NCBI GenBank assembly: GCA_947601495.1
Contig: CANQGE010000003.1
Span: 1-64,000, forward strand
From: an uncultured Clostridia bacterium
Lineage (GTDB): Bacteria; Bacillota; Clostridia; TANB77; CAG-508
DNA: 64,000 nucleotides
Reading direction: 5' to 3'
The notes under the pieces are model-generated. The model searched no databases and was not told the DNA's origin. It was given only the letters and a program-made list of their open reading frames with translations. Of this stretch, positions 32,809 through 42,289 are shown piece by piece (positions within the stretch are counted from its first letter, which is position 1; the number at the start of each line of letters is the position of its first letter). Made by a program: the position numbers and the translations under genes.

Positions 32809-33363
32809 TTATTCCTTTTCAATTTCTTGTTTTACAAGTTTTAAATCTTCCCAAAAGTAAATCTTCTTACTTTCATCTCTTAAAAGTGCTGCTGGATGAA
32901 ATGTTGGAAGATATTTTATTCCCTTCTTTTCTATCCACTTTCCTCTTGAAGCTGTTATTCCATATTCATCTCCTAAAATGTTTTTTAAAGCAGTATTCCC
33001 AAGAAGTACTATTACTTTAGGTTTTATTATCATAACTTGATTTCTCAAATAATCTAAGCACGCCATCGCCTCTTCTTTTAAAGGTGTTCTATTACTTGGT
33101 GGTCTGCATTTTACAATATTTGCAATATAAACTTTGCTTCTATCAATTCCTAGTCCTAGAAAAGCTTGATCCATAAGTTTTCCAGCTTTTCCAACAAAAG
33201 GCTCTCCTTCTCTATCTTCATCTGCTCCTGGTCCTTCACCTATAAACATAATTTCAGCATTTTCGTTCCCTGTTCCAAAAACAGTATTTGTTCTAGTTTT
33301 GCAAAGCCCACATTTAGTGCATTTTTTTACAATTTCATTTACTTCTTCTAATTTTTCATACAT
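32809..33363 (-). CDS. Uracil-DNA glycosylase, family 4
   Basis: Family 4 UDGs remove uracil from DNA and carry an iron-sulfur cluster. The 184-residue protein has CTKCGLC near residue 15 as two of the cluster ligands, the active-site segment [15 protein letters not shown] and the leucine-loop motif [10 protein letters not shown]. The other two Cys are in KCRPPS and near ACLDYL. It is the last gene of the ogg-tgl-addB-alr-pgeF-udg run, 12 bp after pgeF. Confidence 0.92.
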   Translation of the reverse strand: MYEKLEEVNEIVKKCTKCGLCKTRTNTVFGTGNENAEIMFIGEGPGADEDREGEPFVGKAGKLMDQAFLGLGIDRSKVYIANIVKCRPPSNRTPLKEEAMACLDYLRNQVMIIKPKVIVLLGNTALKNILGDEYGITASRGKWIEKKGIKYLPTFHPAALLRDESKKIYFWEDLKLVKQEIEKE

Positions 33364-33375
33364 TTATATCACATC

Positions 33376-34167
33376 CTATAAACTTATTATTGCTGTTGCA
33401 AGTTTAAAATCTTTTCCTTCTACTCTATAAGAATTAATCTTCTCAGAGTTACATATACTACAAATATTGCAATCTACAATATTTTCCTCTTTCAGTCCTA
33501 ATTCTTTAAAAAGTATTCTATTTATCATTACCGTATCTATCATATATTTTTGCTTTTCTTCTACAACTCTTCCTTTTTCAATAAATTCATTTGTTCTATG
33601 AGTAAATGAAAAAACTTCTTCACATAAATTTTTTACATCTTCATCAACTTCAAAATGACACTTTCTTATGCTAGGACAAATAAAGCAATTTATGTCTTTA
33701 GGATTACAATTATAATAGGTTATCATTTTTACTATTGCTTTTTCTGCAATTTTTTGAAAAGTTCCCTTCCATCCAGAATGAACATTTGCTATAACTTTTT
33801 TAATAGGGTCATAAAAGAAAAATAATATGCAATCTGCATTTGTAGTAGTTAGAGCAATATTTTTTTGATTTGTTATTAATCCATCCATGTCTTGTAATTC
33901 TTCTTTTGTCATTACTTTTGAAATACATTTTACATTACTAGTATGTTTTTGCAATGGCTTAACTAGTGTATTTATATCAAGTCCAATTGCATCATAAATT
34001 TTTGCATATGAACTTTTTTCCTCTTCTGAATTGCTACGAAAGTTTATACCTTCTCCTTTTAATGTATATGCGTGTTTAATTCCAAAATCTAATAATTTCT
34101 TAAACTGTATATATTCTATTCCGTTTTTATTATTATAAATTATTTCATCATTTTGAATATCAAACAT
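33376..34167 (-). CDS. pgeF: Peptidoglycan editing factor PgeF (YfiH/DUF152)
   Basis: PgeF-like laccase-domain proteins correct misincorporated residues in peptidoglycan precursors; others act on purine nucleosides. The 263-residue protein has the hallmark [40 protein letters not shown] and the [15 protein letters not shown]ys/His ligands. It starts 11 bp after alr. Proximity to alanine racemase supports the wall-editing function, because PgeF edits the L-Ala position of precursors. Confidence 0.9.
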   Translation of the reverse strand: MFDIQNDEIIYNNKNGIEYIQFKKLLDFGIKHAYTLKGEGINFRSNSEEEKSSYAKIYDAIGLDINTLVKPLQKHTSNVKCISKVMTKEELQDMDGLITNQKNIALTTTNADCILFFFYDPIKKVIANVHSGWKGTFQKIAEKAIVKMITYYNCNPKDINCFICPSIRKCHFEVDEDVKNLCEEVFSFTHRTNEFIEKGRVVEEKQKYMIDTVMINRILFKELGLKEENIVDCNICSICNSEKINSYRVEGKDFKLATAIISL

Positions 34168-34178
34168 AATTTTCTCCT

Positions 34179-35270
34179 TTAATTTTTATAAATTCTAGGC
34201 ACTCTACTAGAAATTGTACTTATTACTTCATAATTTATAGCATTTGTTAAACTTGCTATTTCTTCAACAGTTATTATTTTATTATCCCAAATATACACAT
34301 CTTCTCCAAGCTTTACACTGTCTATTTCTGATACATCTACCATTATGCTATCCATACAAACATTTCCAACAATTGGAGCTTTTTTACCATTTATAACTAC
34401 AAATCCTTTATTTGAAAGTAATCTGCTTAGTCCATCTGCATAACCAATTGGAATAGTTGCAATTTTTGCTTTCTTGTTTGTTATGAATTTTCTAGAATAG
34501 CCAATTGAAGTTCCTTCTTCTACTTCTTTTAAAAATGTAATTTTAGACTTTAAACTGCATACTGGCTTTAAATCTATCTTTTCATAAGTATTTTCTTCAG
34601 ACTTATAACCATATAAGATTATTCCTGGTCTTACTAAATTATAATTGCTATTTTTAAAATTTAAAATTCCATTTGATGCTAGAGAATGAACATATTTTAT
34701 ATCTCCTAATTTCTCTTTTGCCAAGTTTACAGATTCATCAAATAATTTTAATTGATTTTGAGTATATTCAAAGTCTGTATCTGGTGAAGATAAATGTGTG
34801 TAAATTCCTTCTACTTCTATATTGGAATATTTTTTCAATTCATCTAAAAAGTTTGGAAGTTCTTTTGGATTTATTCCTGTTCTTCCCATTCCTGTGTCTA
34901 TTTCAATGTGAATTTTTGCTTTTTCTGAAACTTTTGAAAGCTCTTCTATAAACTCTATTTCACAAGTTCCAACCGTTATGTTATATTCTACTATTTTTTC
35001 TATTTCTTCCCTTGCTGGCTGATTTAATATTAAAATATCGTTTTCATAACCAGAATTTCTTAAATTTATTGCTTCATCTACTATTGCAACCGCAACAATT
35101 TCAAACTTATTTATTATGTTTTTTGCTTCATTTATATAAGTTCCATATCCATTGGCTTTAACAACAGGCATTAATTGTGCTTTCTCTCCAACAAATTCCT
35201 TTATTTTTTGAACATTATATTCAAAAGCATTTAAATCTACTTCCATAACTGTAGGTCTAGTTATTTTCAT
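34179..35270 (-). CDS. alr: Alanine racemase
   Basis: The PLP enzyme that makes D-Ala for peptidoglycan. The 363-residue protein has the PLP Lys in PVVKANGYG near residue 39, the catalytic Tyr in SIGYSRKF near 250, and PIGYADGLSRLLSN. Start ATG with GAGGAAT. It is between addB and pgeF in one direction and with small gaps. Confidence 0.95.
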   Translation of the reverse strand: MKITRPTVMEVDLNAFEYNVQKIKEFVGEKAQLMPVVKANGYGTYINEAKNIINKFEIVAVAIVDEAINLRNSGYENDILILNQPAREEIEKIVEYNITVGTCEIEFIEELSKVSEKAKIHIEIDTGMGRTGINPKELPNFLDELKKYSNIEVEGIYTHLSSPDTDFEYTQNQLKLFDESVNLAKEKLGDIKYVHSLASNGILNFKNSNYNLVRPGIILYGYKSEENTYEKIDLKPVCSLKSKITFLKEVEEGTSIGYSRKFITNKKAKIATIPIGYADGLSRLLSNKGFVVINGKKAPIVGNVCMDSIMVDVSEIDSVKLGEDVYIWDNKIITVEEIASLTNAINYEVISTISSRVPRIYKN

Positions 35271-35314
35271 TTAAATTTATTCCTCTCTTGTTAATTTTTT
35301 ATAATCTTTATTTA

Positions 35315-38300
35315 TTAATTTAATTCTTTTTTAGTAATATAATTATATTCATTTCCTTTTATGCTAGTATTAAACATACAAATTGTTTTAAACTTACAAT
35401 AATCACATCCTGTTTTTTTATTATAGCTATATGGTTTTATATCTATTTTTCCTTGTAAAATTTCTTTTACTATATCTTTTATTATTTCTTTTACTTGTGC
35501 TTGTAATTTTTCAAAATTTTCTTTGCTCATAATGCTAGATTTTTTCTCACTTAAATCTCCTTCTTTTCCAATATATACTGGAATTATGTCTGATGAGCCC
35601 TTTTCTAGTTTATTATCCATCATTTTCACAACTGAAATATCTGCTAAAATTAAGCCTTTCATTTTAAAGTTATTTCTAATTTTACTTGCAATTTCCTCTT
35701 CTGTTAAGTTTTTAGCATTTTTAACTACATTATCTATAAGTCCCATGTATAAAACTCCACTTGGAAGAAAATCTTCTTGATCGCAAATTGCATCTAAATA
35801 TGTAATTAGTTGTATTTGAAGTCCTGATAACACTTGTGATAAATCTAAATCTTTCATTGATGATTTATAATCTATTATTCTTACATATTGCTTATCTGAA
35901 AGTTTTGCAGTGTCTACTCTATCAATTTTTCCAGTAATTTCAATTTTTTTATTTTCAGTTTCTAGTGTTATTGGTTTAAATGCACCACTATCTTTAAATT
36001 CTAATTCATGTCCTAGTATAGAAAAATCACTATATTTTAAAGAATATACTATATAGCATATAGATTGATAAACAACTTTTTTTAGTCTTCTAGTTAATAA
36101 TTTAAATTTTGCAGAACTTGAAAAAGTATAATATTTGCTCATTTCTAAAAGTTCTTGTACAATTTTATTCACAATTTTTAAAATTTCATCTTCTTCAATT
36201 TCTTTAATGTTTATGCCTTTTTCATCTATTTCTTTAAAGAATAAATCTATTACTTCATGCATGAAAGAGCCTGTATCTATTGCCTCTAGTTTTAATTCTT
36301 GCTTTTCTTTTAAATTTAAGCCATATGTTAGATGAAATGCAAAAGGGCATCTTCTATAAGCCTCTAGCTTTGATACACTTGTTTTTAAAGTGCCTTCATA
36401 TAACTTTTCTATATTTTCTTTTGAAATTACTTCTGCTTTGTTTGTATAATAAATTCCAGAAATAGCTCTTTTAAATCTATCACTATCTTTTGAAAAGAAA
36501 TATCTTAAAATTTCTTTCCATTCATCAGTTAATTCTTTTCCTTCTAAATATTCTTTATAAGCAACTAAAGCCTCTTCAAATGTTGCTTTTTCATTTGTTT
36601 TAACTAATTTTTTTGAGGTTACATCACTTTCTTCTATTAAATTTGGAAAAATTCTTTTTAATTTTTTTATTAAAATTGAAGGTCTAATAGATGTTCCATC
36701 TTTATCTGAAGATGAATAAGACAAATATAATTTTTCCTCTGGTGATGACAATGTTCTATAAATGTTAAATTGCTCTTCATATAAATTATCAACAGAAGTT
36801 TTAGCAAGTTCTATTCCAGCATTCTTTAAAGCAAGTCTATCTTCATCATTAAAATATCCCTCTACTCTATTTGTTTTTGGAAAAGAGCCATCATTCATTC
36901 CAATTATAAATACAACTTTTAAATTATTACTTCTTGTTCTTTCTGTATCACCTAAAACAACTTGATCTTGTGTTGCTGGAATTTTTCCTATTTCAGATGA
37001 TTTTAAAGCCACTTCTAGTAAATCTTTGTATTTTTCAAAAGTTATTTTTTCTCCATCAAATATTAAACAAATTTCATCTAAAATTTCTACTAAAATTTTA
37101 TAGCTTGTGTTGTATTCATCAGATAGTTCAATGCTTCCATAGTCTTTTATTTTTTTATCTAATTTTTCATTAATTTTATTTTGAATTAAGAAATTATATA
37201 TTTCTTTTGTTATTTGATTTACATTTTTTTCTGAAGATACTTTTGCTTTAAATTCTAATAAAGGTGTTACTATTTTTTTCCTTAAATTCTCTAGCTTTTC
37301 TTGAACATCATTTACAGGCTCATAATTAAATTCTCTATTATAGAACTTATTTCTTTTTATTCCCCATTTTCTGCAATAATTTTCAAATAGATAAATATCT
37401 TCATTTTCTATATCTAGAAGTCCTATTTTTAAATAATTAAATACAGAATCAAAAGACCAATTATTCACAAAAATATCAAGCATAGCCATAATAAATTTGA
37501 TTAAAATATTTTGATTTAATTCTTTCTTATCATCTATAAAAAGTGGTATTTCATACTTTCTACATATTGCTTTTGCATCTTCTGAATATTTATCTATGTC
37601 TTCAGTTATTATTCCAATTTCACTATATCTGTATCCACATATTTTAACCAAATTGTGGATATTTTGAGCCACATATTCTATTTCTGTATAAGGATTATTT
37701 GCTAAAAATAGTTTTATATTTTTATTTTCCTTATCATACTTTTCAAATTTACTTACAAAACTTTTCTCTAAAAATTTTAATTCTTCATTTTTAAATTTTA
37801 CTGTTTCTTCTAAATAAATTTCTTCTGTCTTTACATTATTTTTTTCTGCAATTTCTATTAATTTATTTGCATATTTTTTATTAAAATAAAAAATATCCTT
37901 TTCTTCTGGTAAAACATTTTTTAAATTATCTGTTGTAGTTGCCACTGTTATTTCGTGAGCTTGTATCAAAAGTTTTTCAAACACTTTATATTCTTGTGGT
38001 GTAAAGCCTAAAAACTCATCTATATAAATTTCAGAATTTTTAAACATATCTGTTTTATCTAGATTTTCTGCAAGAATATTTAAAACATCATTTTCATCAA
38101 TGAATTTATTAGCAAGTTTTTCTTCATATTTTTTATATAGTATGCTTATGTCTTTTACCTTTAATTTCATATATTCATTTGAAATTTCTAAGTTTTCCAA
38201 ATCTGAAACTGTTACCTGATGTTTTTTAAATTCTGTAAAAAGATTATTTACAATATCAATATTTTTTTCTGATTTTCCTAAAAAGTTTAAAGAATCTTTT

Positions 38301-38593
38301 TCTTTCGAAAGTAAATCAAAAATAAGCATATCTTTTCCAACTTTTGAAAGGTGATTTTTATTTTCACCAATCTCATTTGAAACTCGATATGCCATTCTAC
38401 TAAGAGTTAAAACTTCCACATCTATTAAACTGTTTACTTTTAAAACTTCAAAAAGTTTCTTTTCTGCAGAAAGATTGCATTGTTCTGGAACTATAAGAAA
38501 AATTTTTCTTGTTCCCACTTTGCTTGCTATATTTTTATAAATATATTCACTTTTACCTGTTCCACTTCTTCCAAGTACTAAGTTTAATTTCAT
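35315..38593 (-). CDS. addB: ATP-dependent helicase/nuclease subunit AddB
   Basis: AddB with AddA resects double-strand breaks for recombination. The 1,092-residue protein has an N-terminal Walker A (GRSGTGKSEYIY), a helicase-like body and a C-terminal RecB-type nuclease (GKIDRVD, RIIDYKSS). The four iron-sulfur ligands are one Cys in RRCPFAF near 747 and three in CDYCKFKTIC near 1063. The usual neighbour addA is not here; alr and a transglutaminase-like gene flank it instead. Start ATG with GGAGG. Confidence 0.94.
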   Translation of the reverse strand: MKLNLVLGRSGTGKSEYIYKNIASKVGTRKIFLIVPEQCNLSAEKKLFEVLKVNSLIDVEVLTLSRMAYRVSNEIGENKNHLSKVGKDMLIFDLLSKEKDSLNFLGKSEKNIDIVNNLFTEFKKHQVTVSDLENLEISNEYMKLKVKDISILYKKYEEKLANKFIDENDVLNILAENLDKTDMFKNSEIYIDEFLGFTPQEYKVFEKLLIQAHEITVATTTDNLKNVLPEEKDIFYFNKKYANKLIEIAEKNNVKTEEIYLEETVKFKNEELKFLEKSFVSKFEKYDKENKNIKLFLANNPYTEIEYVAQNIHNLVKICGYRYSEIGIITEDIDKYSEDAKAICRKYEIPLFIDDKKELNQNILIKFIMAMLDIFVNNWSFDSVFNYLKIGLLDIENEDIYLFENYCRKWGIKRNKFYNREFNYEPVNDVQEKLENLRKKIVTPLLEFKAKVSSEKNVNQITKEIYNFLIQNKINEKLDKKIKDYGSIELSDEYNTSYKILVEILDEICLIFDGEKITFEKYKDLLEVALKSSEIGKIPATQDQVVLGDTERTRSNNLKVVFIIGMNDGSFPKTNRVEGYFNDEDRLALKNAGIELAKTSVDNLYEEQFNIYRTLSSPEEKLYLSYSSSDKDGTSIRPSILIKKLKRIFPNLIEESDVTSKKLVKTNEKATFEEALVAYKEYLEGKELTDEWKEILRYFFSKDSDRFKRAISGIYYTNKAEVISKENIEKLYEGTLKTSVSKLEAYRRCPFAFHLTYGLNLKEKQELKLEAIDTGSFMHEVIDLFFKEIDEKGINIKEIEEDEILKIVNKIVQELLEMSKYYTFSSSAKFKLLTRRLKKVVYQSICYIVYSLKYSDFSILGHELEFKDSGAFKPITLETENKKIEITGKIDRVDTAKLSDKQYVRIIDYKSSMKDLDLSQVLSGLQIQLITYLDAICDQEDFLPSGVLYMGLIDNVVKNAKNLTEEEIASKIRNNFKMKGLILADISVVKMMDNKLEKGSSDIIPVYIGKEGDLSEKKSSIMSKENFEKLQAQVKEIIKDIVKEILQGKIDIKPYSYNKKTGCDYCKFKTICMFNTSIKGNEYNYITKKELN

Positions 38594-38614
38594 TTATAAT
38601 TTTTTCCTCCAAAA

Positions 38615-39856
38615 TTAATAATCTTCTAAACTTACTTCTGGGTAATTTAGCTTTAGATGTCCTAAAAGATAATCATCTTCAACATGACTTTTGAAAAACT
38701 CGTTTGAACCTTTTAAGAAGTTTGAATATCTTATGTCTTTTGGTAAAGCACCTGGTAAAAATCCATTTATAATTGGGTCATCCCAAGTTACATCAACAGC
38801 ATACCATTTATTATTTATAAAAACATAATTCCATGCATGACTTTCTGTAAGTCCTACACTGTTTGTTCCAGTTCCACAAACTATTATGCAAGGTATTTCA
38901 AGTTCGTCTAAAAGGCTTTTAAAAGCTTTTGCATATCCTTCGCAAACAGCTTGTTTGTTTATAAGAGTTCCATAAATACTGTAAACAGAATCTCCTGCAT
39001 CTGCATTATATTCTGTATTATCAATTAAATAATCATGTATGAATTCAATTTGTTTAAATCTATCTAAACCTCTTGTTTGCTCAATTATTTTCTTCTTTTC
39101 TTCTTTTATTTTATCTTCAGCTATTTTTACATCTTCTATAGAATTAAATTCTCCTTCTAAATAGCTATTTCCGTTATTTCCGCCTATTGATACTTTATAT
39201 GTTGTTGAGAAAAGTTTTGTTGTTATATGCGTTAATAAATACATTTTAGAAATATCCACATAAAATATATCTGGATTATCTAAAATTAAAGAATTTGTTG
39301 CACTATCTAGCGCCTCTTTTAAAATATTTTCTCCATCTTCTGTTTGAAGTAAATCATTAAATATCATTTCATAATCTACTGTATATGTTCCTGTTTTTAA
39401 GTCTTCTCTATGGTTGTATAATCTATCATAAATTCTTTTTCCATATTCATCAAGTTGACTATAATAAAATCTATTTGTAGCTATTGCATTTTGTGAACTG
39501 CTAGAATTACTGCTAGAATTATTGTTTGAGTTATTTGCAGAATTATTTGCAGATTGCATATTTTGTAAAAGATTTAATGGATTTTCAACATCTGGAGATG
39601 ATGTTTCCGTGGTATTTTCTCCTTCTCTTACAATTATTCTTTCTTTATTGATATCGTCAACTTGTATTGCTCCTTCTACATCTATGCCACTCGCCATATC
39701 ATCGATTTTTTTATATAGTAAACTTGCAATACTATATTTTTCTGGAACTTTTATTACTTTAAATGCATCAAGACAAAAATATATTGTGACTAAAAAAATA
39801 ATAATCATTAATAAACTTATAATAAAAGTTATAATTTTTCCAAATATTTTCCCCAT
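38615..39856 (-). CDS. Membrane-anchored transglutaminase-like protein
   Basis: A 413-residue protein with one N-terminal membrane helix (about 8-29), an Asn/Ser-rich linker near 110-125, and a C-terminal transglutaminase-like cysteine peptidase domain. The triad is visible: Cys in AVCEGYAKAF near 304, His in ESHAWNYVF near 339 and Asp in VDVTWDD near 354. Such proteins act outside the cell on wall or protein substrates; the substrate is unknown. It lies between ogg and addB with gaps of 14 and 21 bp. Confidence 0.85.
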   Translation of the reverse strand: MGKIFGKIITFIISLLMIIIFLVTIYFCLDAFKVIKVPEKYSIASLLYKKIDDMASGIDVEGAIQVDDINKERIIVREGENTTETSSPDVENPLNLLQNMQSANNSANNSNNNSSSNSSSSQNAIATNRFYYSQLDEYGKRIYDRLYNHREDLKTGTYTVDYEMIFNDLLQTEDGENILKEALDSATNSLILDNPDIFYVDISKMYLLTHITTKLFSTTYKVSIGGNNGNSYLEGEFNSIEDVKIAEDKIKEEKKKIIEQTRGLDRFKQIEFIHDYLIDNTEYNADAGDSVYSIYGTLINKQAVCEGYAKAFKSLLDELEIPCIIVCGTGTNSVGLTESHAWNYVFINNKWYAVDVTWDDPIINGFLPGALPKDIRYSNFLKGSNEFFKSHVEDDYLLGHLKLNYPEVSLEDY

Positions 39857-39870
39857 ATATATCCTTTCAA

Positions 39871-40740
39871 TTATCCTTCTAATTCTCTTTTCCAGTAAAA
39901 CAAATACTGTTGAGCAATGCCAGATAGTCCCATAAATTTATCTTCTGCAAGCTTTTGTAATTCTCTTTTATTAACCTTATTTTCATCTTCATTATGAATG
40001 TATAAATCATTCATAACTCTTCTTACCCAAACATCAATTGGAAAAGCATCTACTCTTTTTAAAGAAAAAAGTAAAATACAGTCTGCAACTTTAGGTCCAA
40101 CTCCATCTAGTTTTAGTAATTCTTCTTTCATTAATTTTGTATCATTTAATTTTGTTAAATTTTCTAAATCGAATTCTTTATTTAAAATCATTTTAGTTGT
40201 ATTATAAATTCGTTTATCTCTAAAACCTAAGCCCAAACCTCTTAAATCTTCTACAGATGCTTTTGAGAGTTCTTCCACAGTTGGAAAAGCATAATATTCT
40301 TTATTTTCAAATTCTAGTTTTCTTCCATAAGCCTTGCTTATTCTATCTATTATTTTTTTAATTCTTGGAATATTATTATTTGCAGATATTATAAAAGAAA
40401 TTATTGTTTCCCATAAATCCTGTCTTAGTATTCTTATTCCCTCTCCAAATTTGATGCTTTCTTTCATATATTCATCAATTTGAGATAGCTTTTCTTTATA
40501 TTCGGTATAATTTGTATCTAAGTCGAAATAATATCTAACAAGTGATTTAAAATTTTCATTATTATCGCAAGTTCCAGTAAAAATAATTTTATTGCTTTCT
40601 TTTTTTACTTTTATTACAGCATTTTTTACAACACCAACATAAGAGTCATCTTCCATTTTATTCCATCTAAAGCATTGTCCACATTCAAAAATATGTTTTA
40701 GATTAAAAGACTCTTGATTTTCCAATACATACTTTTCCAT
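39871..40740 (-). CDS. ogg: 8-oxoguanine DNA glycosylase, OGG1 type
   Basis: The enzyme excises 8-oxoguanine and cleaves the abasic site. The 289-residue protein has the OGG_N domain (LKHIFECGQCFRWNKMED) and the helix-hairpin-helix LDGVGPKVADC near 215, with the catalytic Lys, followed by the catalytic Asp in FPIDVWVRRVM. It is the first gene of the repair and wall run that ends with udg. A divergent XRE regulator lies upstream. Confidence 0.92.
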   Translation of the reverse strand: MEKYVLENQESFNLKHIFECGQCFRWNKMEDDSYVGVVKNAVIKVKKESNKIIFTGTCDNNENFKSLVRYYFDLDTNYTEYKEKLSQIDEYMKESIKFGEGIRILRQDLWETIISFIISANNNIPRIKKIIDRISKAYGRKLEFENKEYYAFPTVEELSKASVEDLRGLGLGFRDKRIYNTTKMILNKEFDLENLTKLNDTKLMKEELLKLDGVGPKVADCILLFSLKRVDAFPIDVWVRRVMNDLYIHNEDENKVNKRELQKLAEDKFMGLSGIAQQYLFYWKRELEG

Positions 40741-40823
40741 ATATTTATCCTTGTTTATTTACATTGTTAGTTTATTTTATTACATTTTGACCAAATAATC
40801 AATAGTAAATTAACCCTATTTAA

Positions 40824-40864
40824 GTATTCAAATAGATACAATAATTCAGTATCTATTTGAATAC
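40824..40864. promoter_or_regulatory. Palindromic operator between ogg and xre1
   Basis: GTATTCAAATAGATAC and GTATCTATTTGAATAC are perfect 16-bp inverted arms separated by 9 nt. It lies just upstream of a TAGAAT -10-like box for xre1 and between divergent genes. It fits an operator for the adjacent XRE repressor; autoregulation is inferred. Confidence 0.65.
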
Positions 40865-40902
40865 ATGATAGAATTATAAAAAAGTTTAAGAGGATTCGTT
40901 CA

Positions 40903-41127
40903 ATGTATTTAAAACGTTTAAAAGATTTAAGAGAGGATAATGATTTATCTCAAGAAGCAGTTGCTGAAATTTTAAAAATAACTAGACCTCAATATAGTCT
41001 GTATGAAACTGGAAAACGTGATATTCCAGTTGATTTATTACGCATTTTAGCAAAATTTTACAACACAAGTATTGATTACATTGTTGGCGATACAAACATC
41101 TATAAAAGATATCCAGAATCTAAATAA
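40903..41127 (+). CDS. XRE family HTH regulator, copy 1
   Basis: The 74-residue protein is a single Cro/C1-type helix-turn-helix: LKDLREDNDLSQEAVAEILKITRPQYSLYE, then the family end NTSIDYIVGDT. It has no effector domain, so it probably acts as a dimeric repressor. It is closely similar to the next gene. Start ATG with GAGGA. The 16-bp palindrome upstream is its likely site. Confidence 0.85.
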   Translation: MYLKRLKDLREDNDLSQEAVAEILKITRPQYSLYETGKRDIPVDLLRILAKFYNTSIDYIVGDTNIYKRYPESK

Positions 41128-41149
41128 AATTTTATATCGAAAAACATTA

Positions 41150-41178
41150 TTGTAAAATCTTTTCTCTCTATATATAAT
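41150..41178 (+). promoter_or_regulatory. Promoter of xre2
   Basis: TTGTAA, a 17-bp spacer and TATAAT on the plus strand, 29 nt upstream of the second XRE gene. It shows that the two paralogues are separately transcribed. Confidence 0.65.
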
Positions 41179-41207
41179 TTATATAGATTACAAGAAAGGA
41201 TTTTTTT

Positions 41208-41432
41208 ATGTTTAAAAGATTAAAAGAATTAAGGAAAAAAAACAATTTAACTCAAAAAGATATTTCTAAAAAACTAAAAATATCTCAAAGCTTATATTCA
41301 TACTATGAAACTGGTAAAAAGAATATTCCAATTGGCATTCTTTCTAAACTTGCAAAAGAATATAATACCAGTATTGACTATATAGTTGGAGATACAGATA
41401 AAATAGAACCACACATACTATTTAAAGCCTAA
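41208..41432 (+). CDS. XRE family HTH regulator, copy 2
   Basis: A 74-residue paralogue of the preceding gene: LKELRKKNNLTQKDISKKLKISQSLYSYYETGKK, ending EYNTSIDYIVGDTD. The recognition helix differs (ISQSLYS against ITRPQYS), so the two probably bind different sites. Its 3' end overlaps the convergent yitT 3' end by 15 bp. Start ATG with AAGAAAGGA. Confidence 0.85.
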   Translation: MFKRLKELRKKNNLTQKDISKKLKISQSLYSYYETGKKNIPIGILSKLAKEYNTSIDYIVGDTDKIEPHILFKA

Positions 41433-42254
41433 TCCATATACTTCTCTTGCATCTGTTATTACTATAAATGCATTTATATCTATCTTTTTAGAAATTGATT
41501 TTATTCTCTCTAAATCTCGTCTTTTTGAAACACACATAATCACAATTTTATTTTCTTTAGTAAAGCTACCTTTTCCATATAGGCCTGTAGCTCCTCTTTT
41601 TATTTCTAAATTTATAGCTTTCATTATTTCATCATGTTTATCTGAAATTATATAAATAATTTTACAAAAATTAATACCTTCGAAAACAATGTCTATCATT
41701 TTTCCTATTAAAAATATTACTATTGCAGAATATAATCCAATTTCTAATTCTTTAAAAACAATTAAATTCGAAATTACAACAGCAATATCAATTAGCATTA
41801 TTATATTGCTCATTTTTATATGAATATTATAGTTTTGAGAAATATATGCAATTAAGTCTGTACCACCAGTTGAAGTATTTGTTTTAAAAACTAATGCTAA
41901 GCCACTTCCAACCAGTATTCCACCATAAATACTAGATAATAGCCTATCATGCACTAAAAAGTTAAATGTTCCAAAAATATCTATAAATTTTGAATATAAA
42001 AATGTTGCAAAAATTGTTTTTAAAATAAATTTAAATCCTAATTTAAAATATCCAATAATAAAAAGCGGTATGTTTAATATTAGTATAGTTGTTCCCATTT
42101 GAACATGAAAAACATAATAAAAAATTGTTGCAATTCCAGCAAAGCCTCCGCTTGATAATTGGTTTGGAAGCAAAAAGCAACTTGTTCCAAATGATGCCAA
42201 AATGCAACCTGCTATAATTAATATTCCATTATAAAAAAACTTAAAAATATTCAT
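41418..42254 (-). CDS. YitT family membrane protein (DUF161/DUF2179)
   Basis: The 278-residue protein has about six membrane helices in residues 1-190 (FYNGILIIAGCILASFGTSCF; LLPNQLSSGGFAGIATI) with the conserved NTSTGGTDLIA, and a cytoplasmic DUF2179 domain at the end (IKRGATGLYGKGSFT...VIMCVSKRRDLERIK). Function of the family is not established; transport is proposed. No SD is evident before the ATG, which lies 35 bp after the radical SAM gene. Confidence 0.88.
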   Translation of the reverse strand: MNIFKFFYNGILIIAGCILASFGTSCFLLPNQLSSGGFAGIATIFYYVFHVQMGTTILILNIPLFIIGYFKLGFKFILKTIFATFLYSKFIDIFGTFNFLVHDRLLSSIYGGILVGSGLALVFKTNTSTGGTDLIAYISQNYNIHIKMSNIIMLIDIAVVISNLIVFKELEIGLYSAIVIFLIGKMIDIVFEGINFCKIIYIISDKHDEIMKAINLEIKRGATGLYGKGSFTKENKIVIMCVSKRRDLERIKSISKKIDINAFIVITDAREVYGLGFK

Positions 42255-42289
42255 ACTTTTAGTATCAATACTTTTAAGTTTTTTATACT

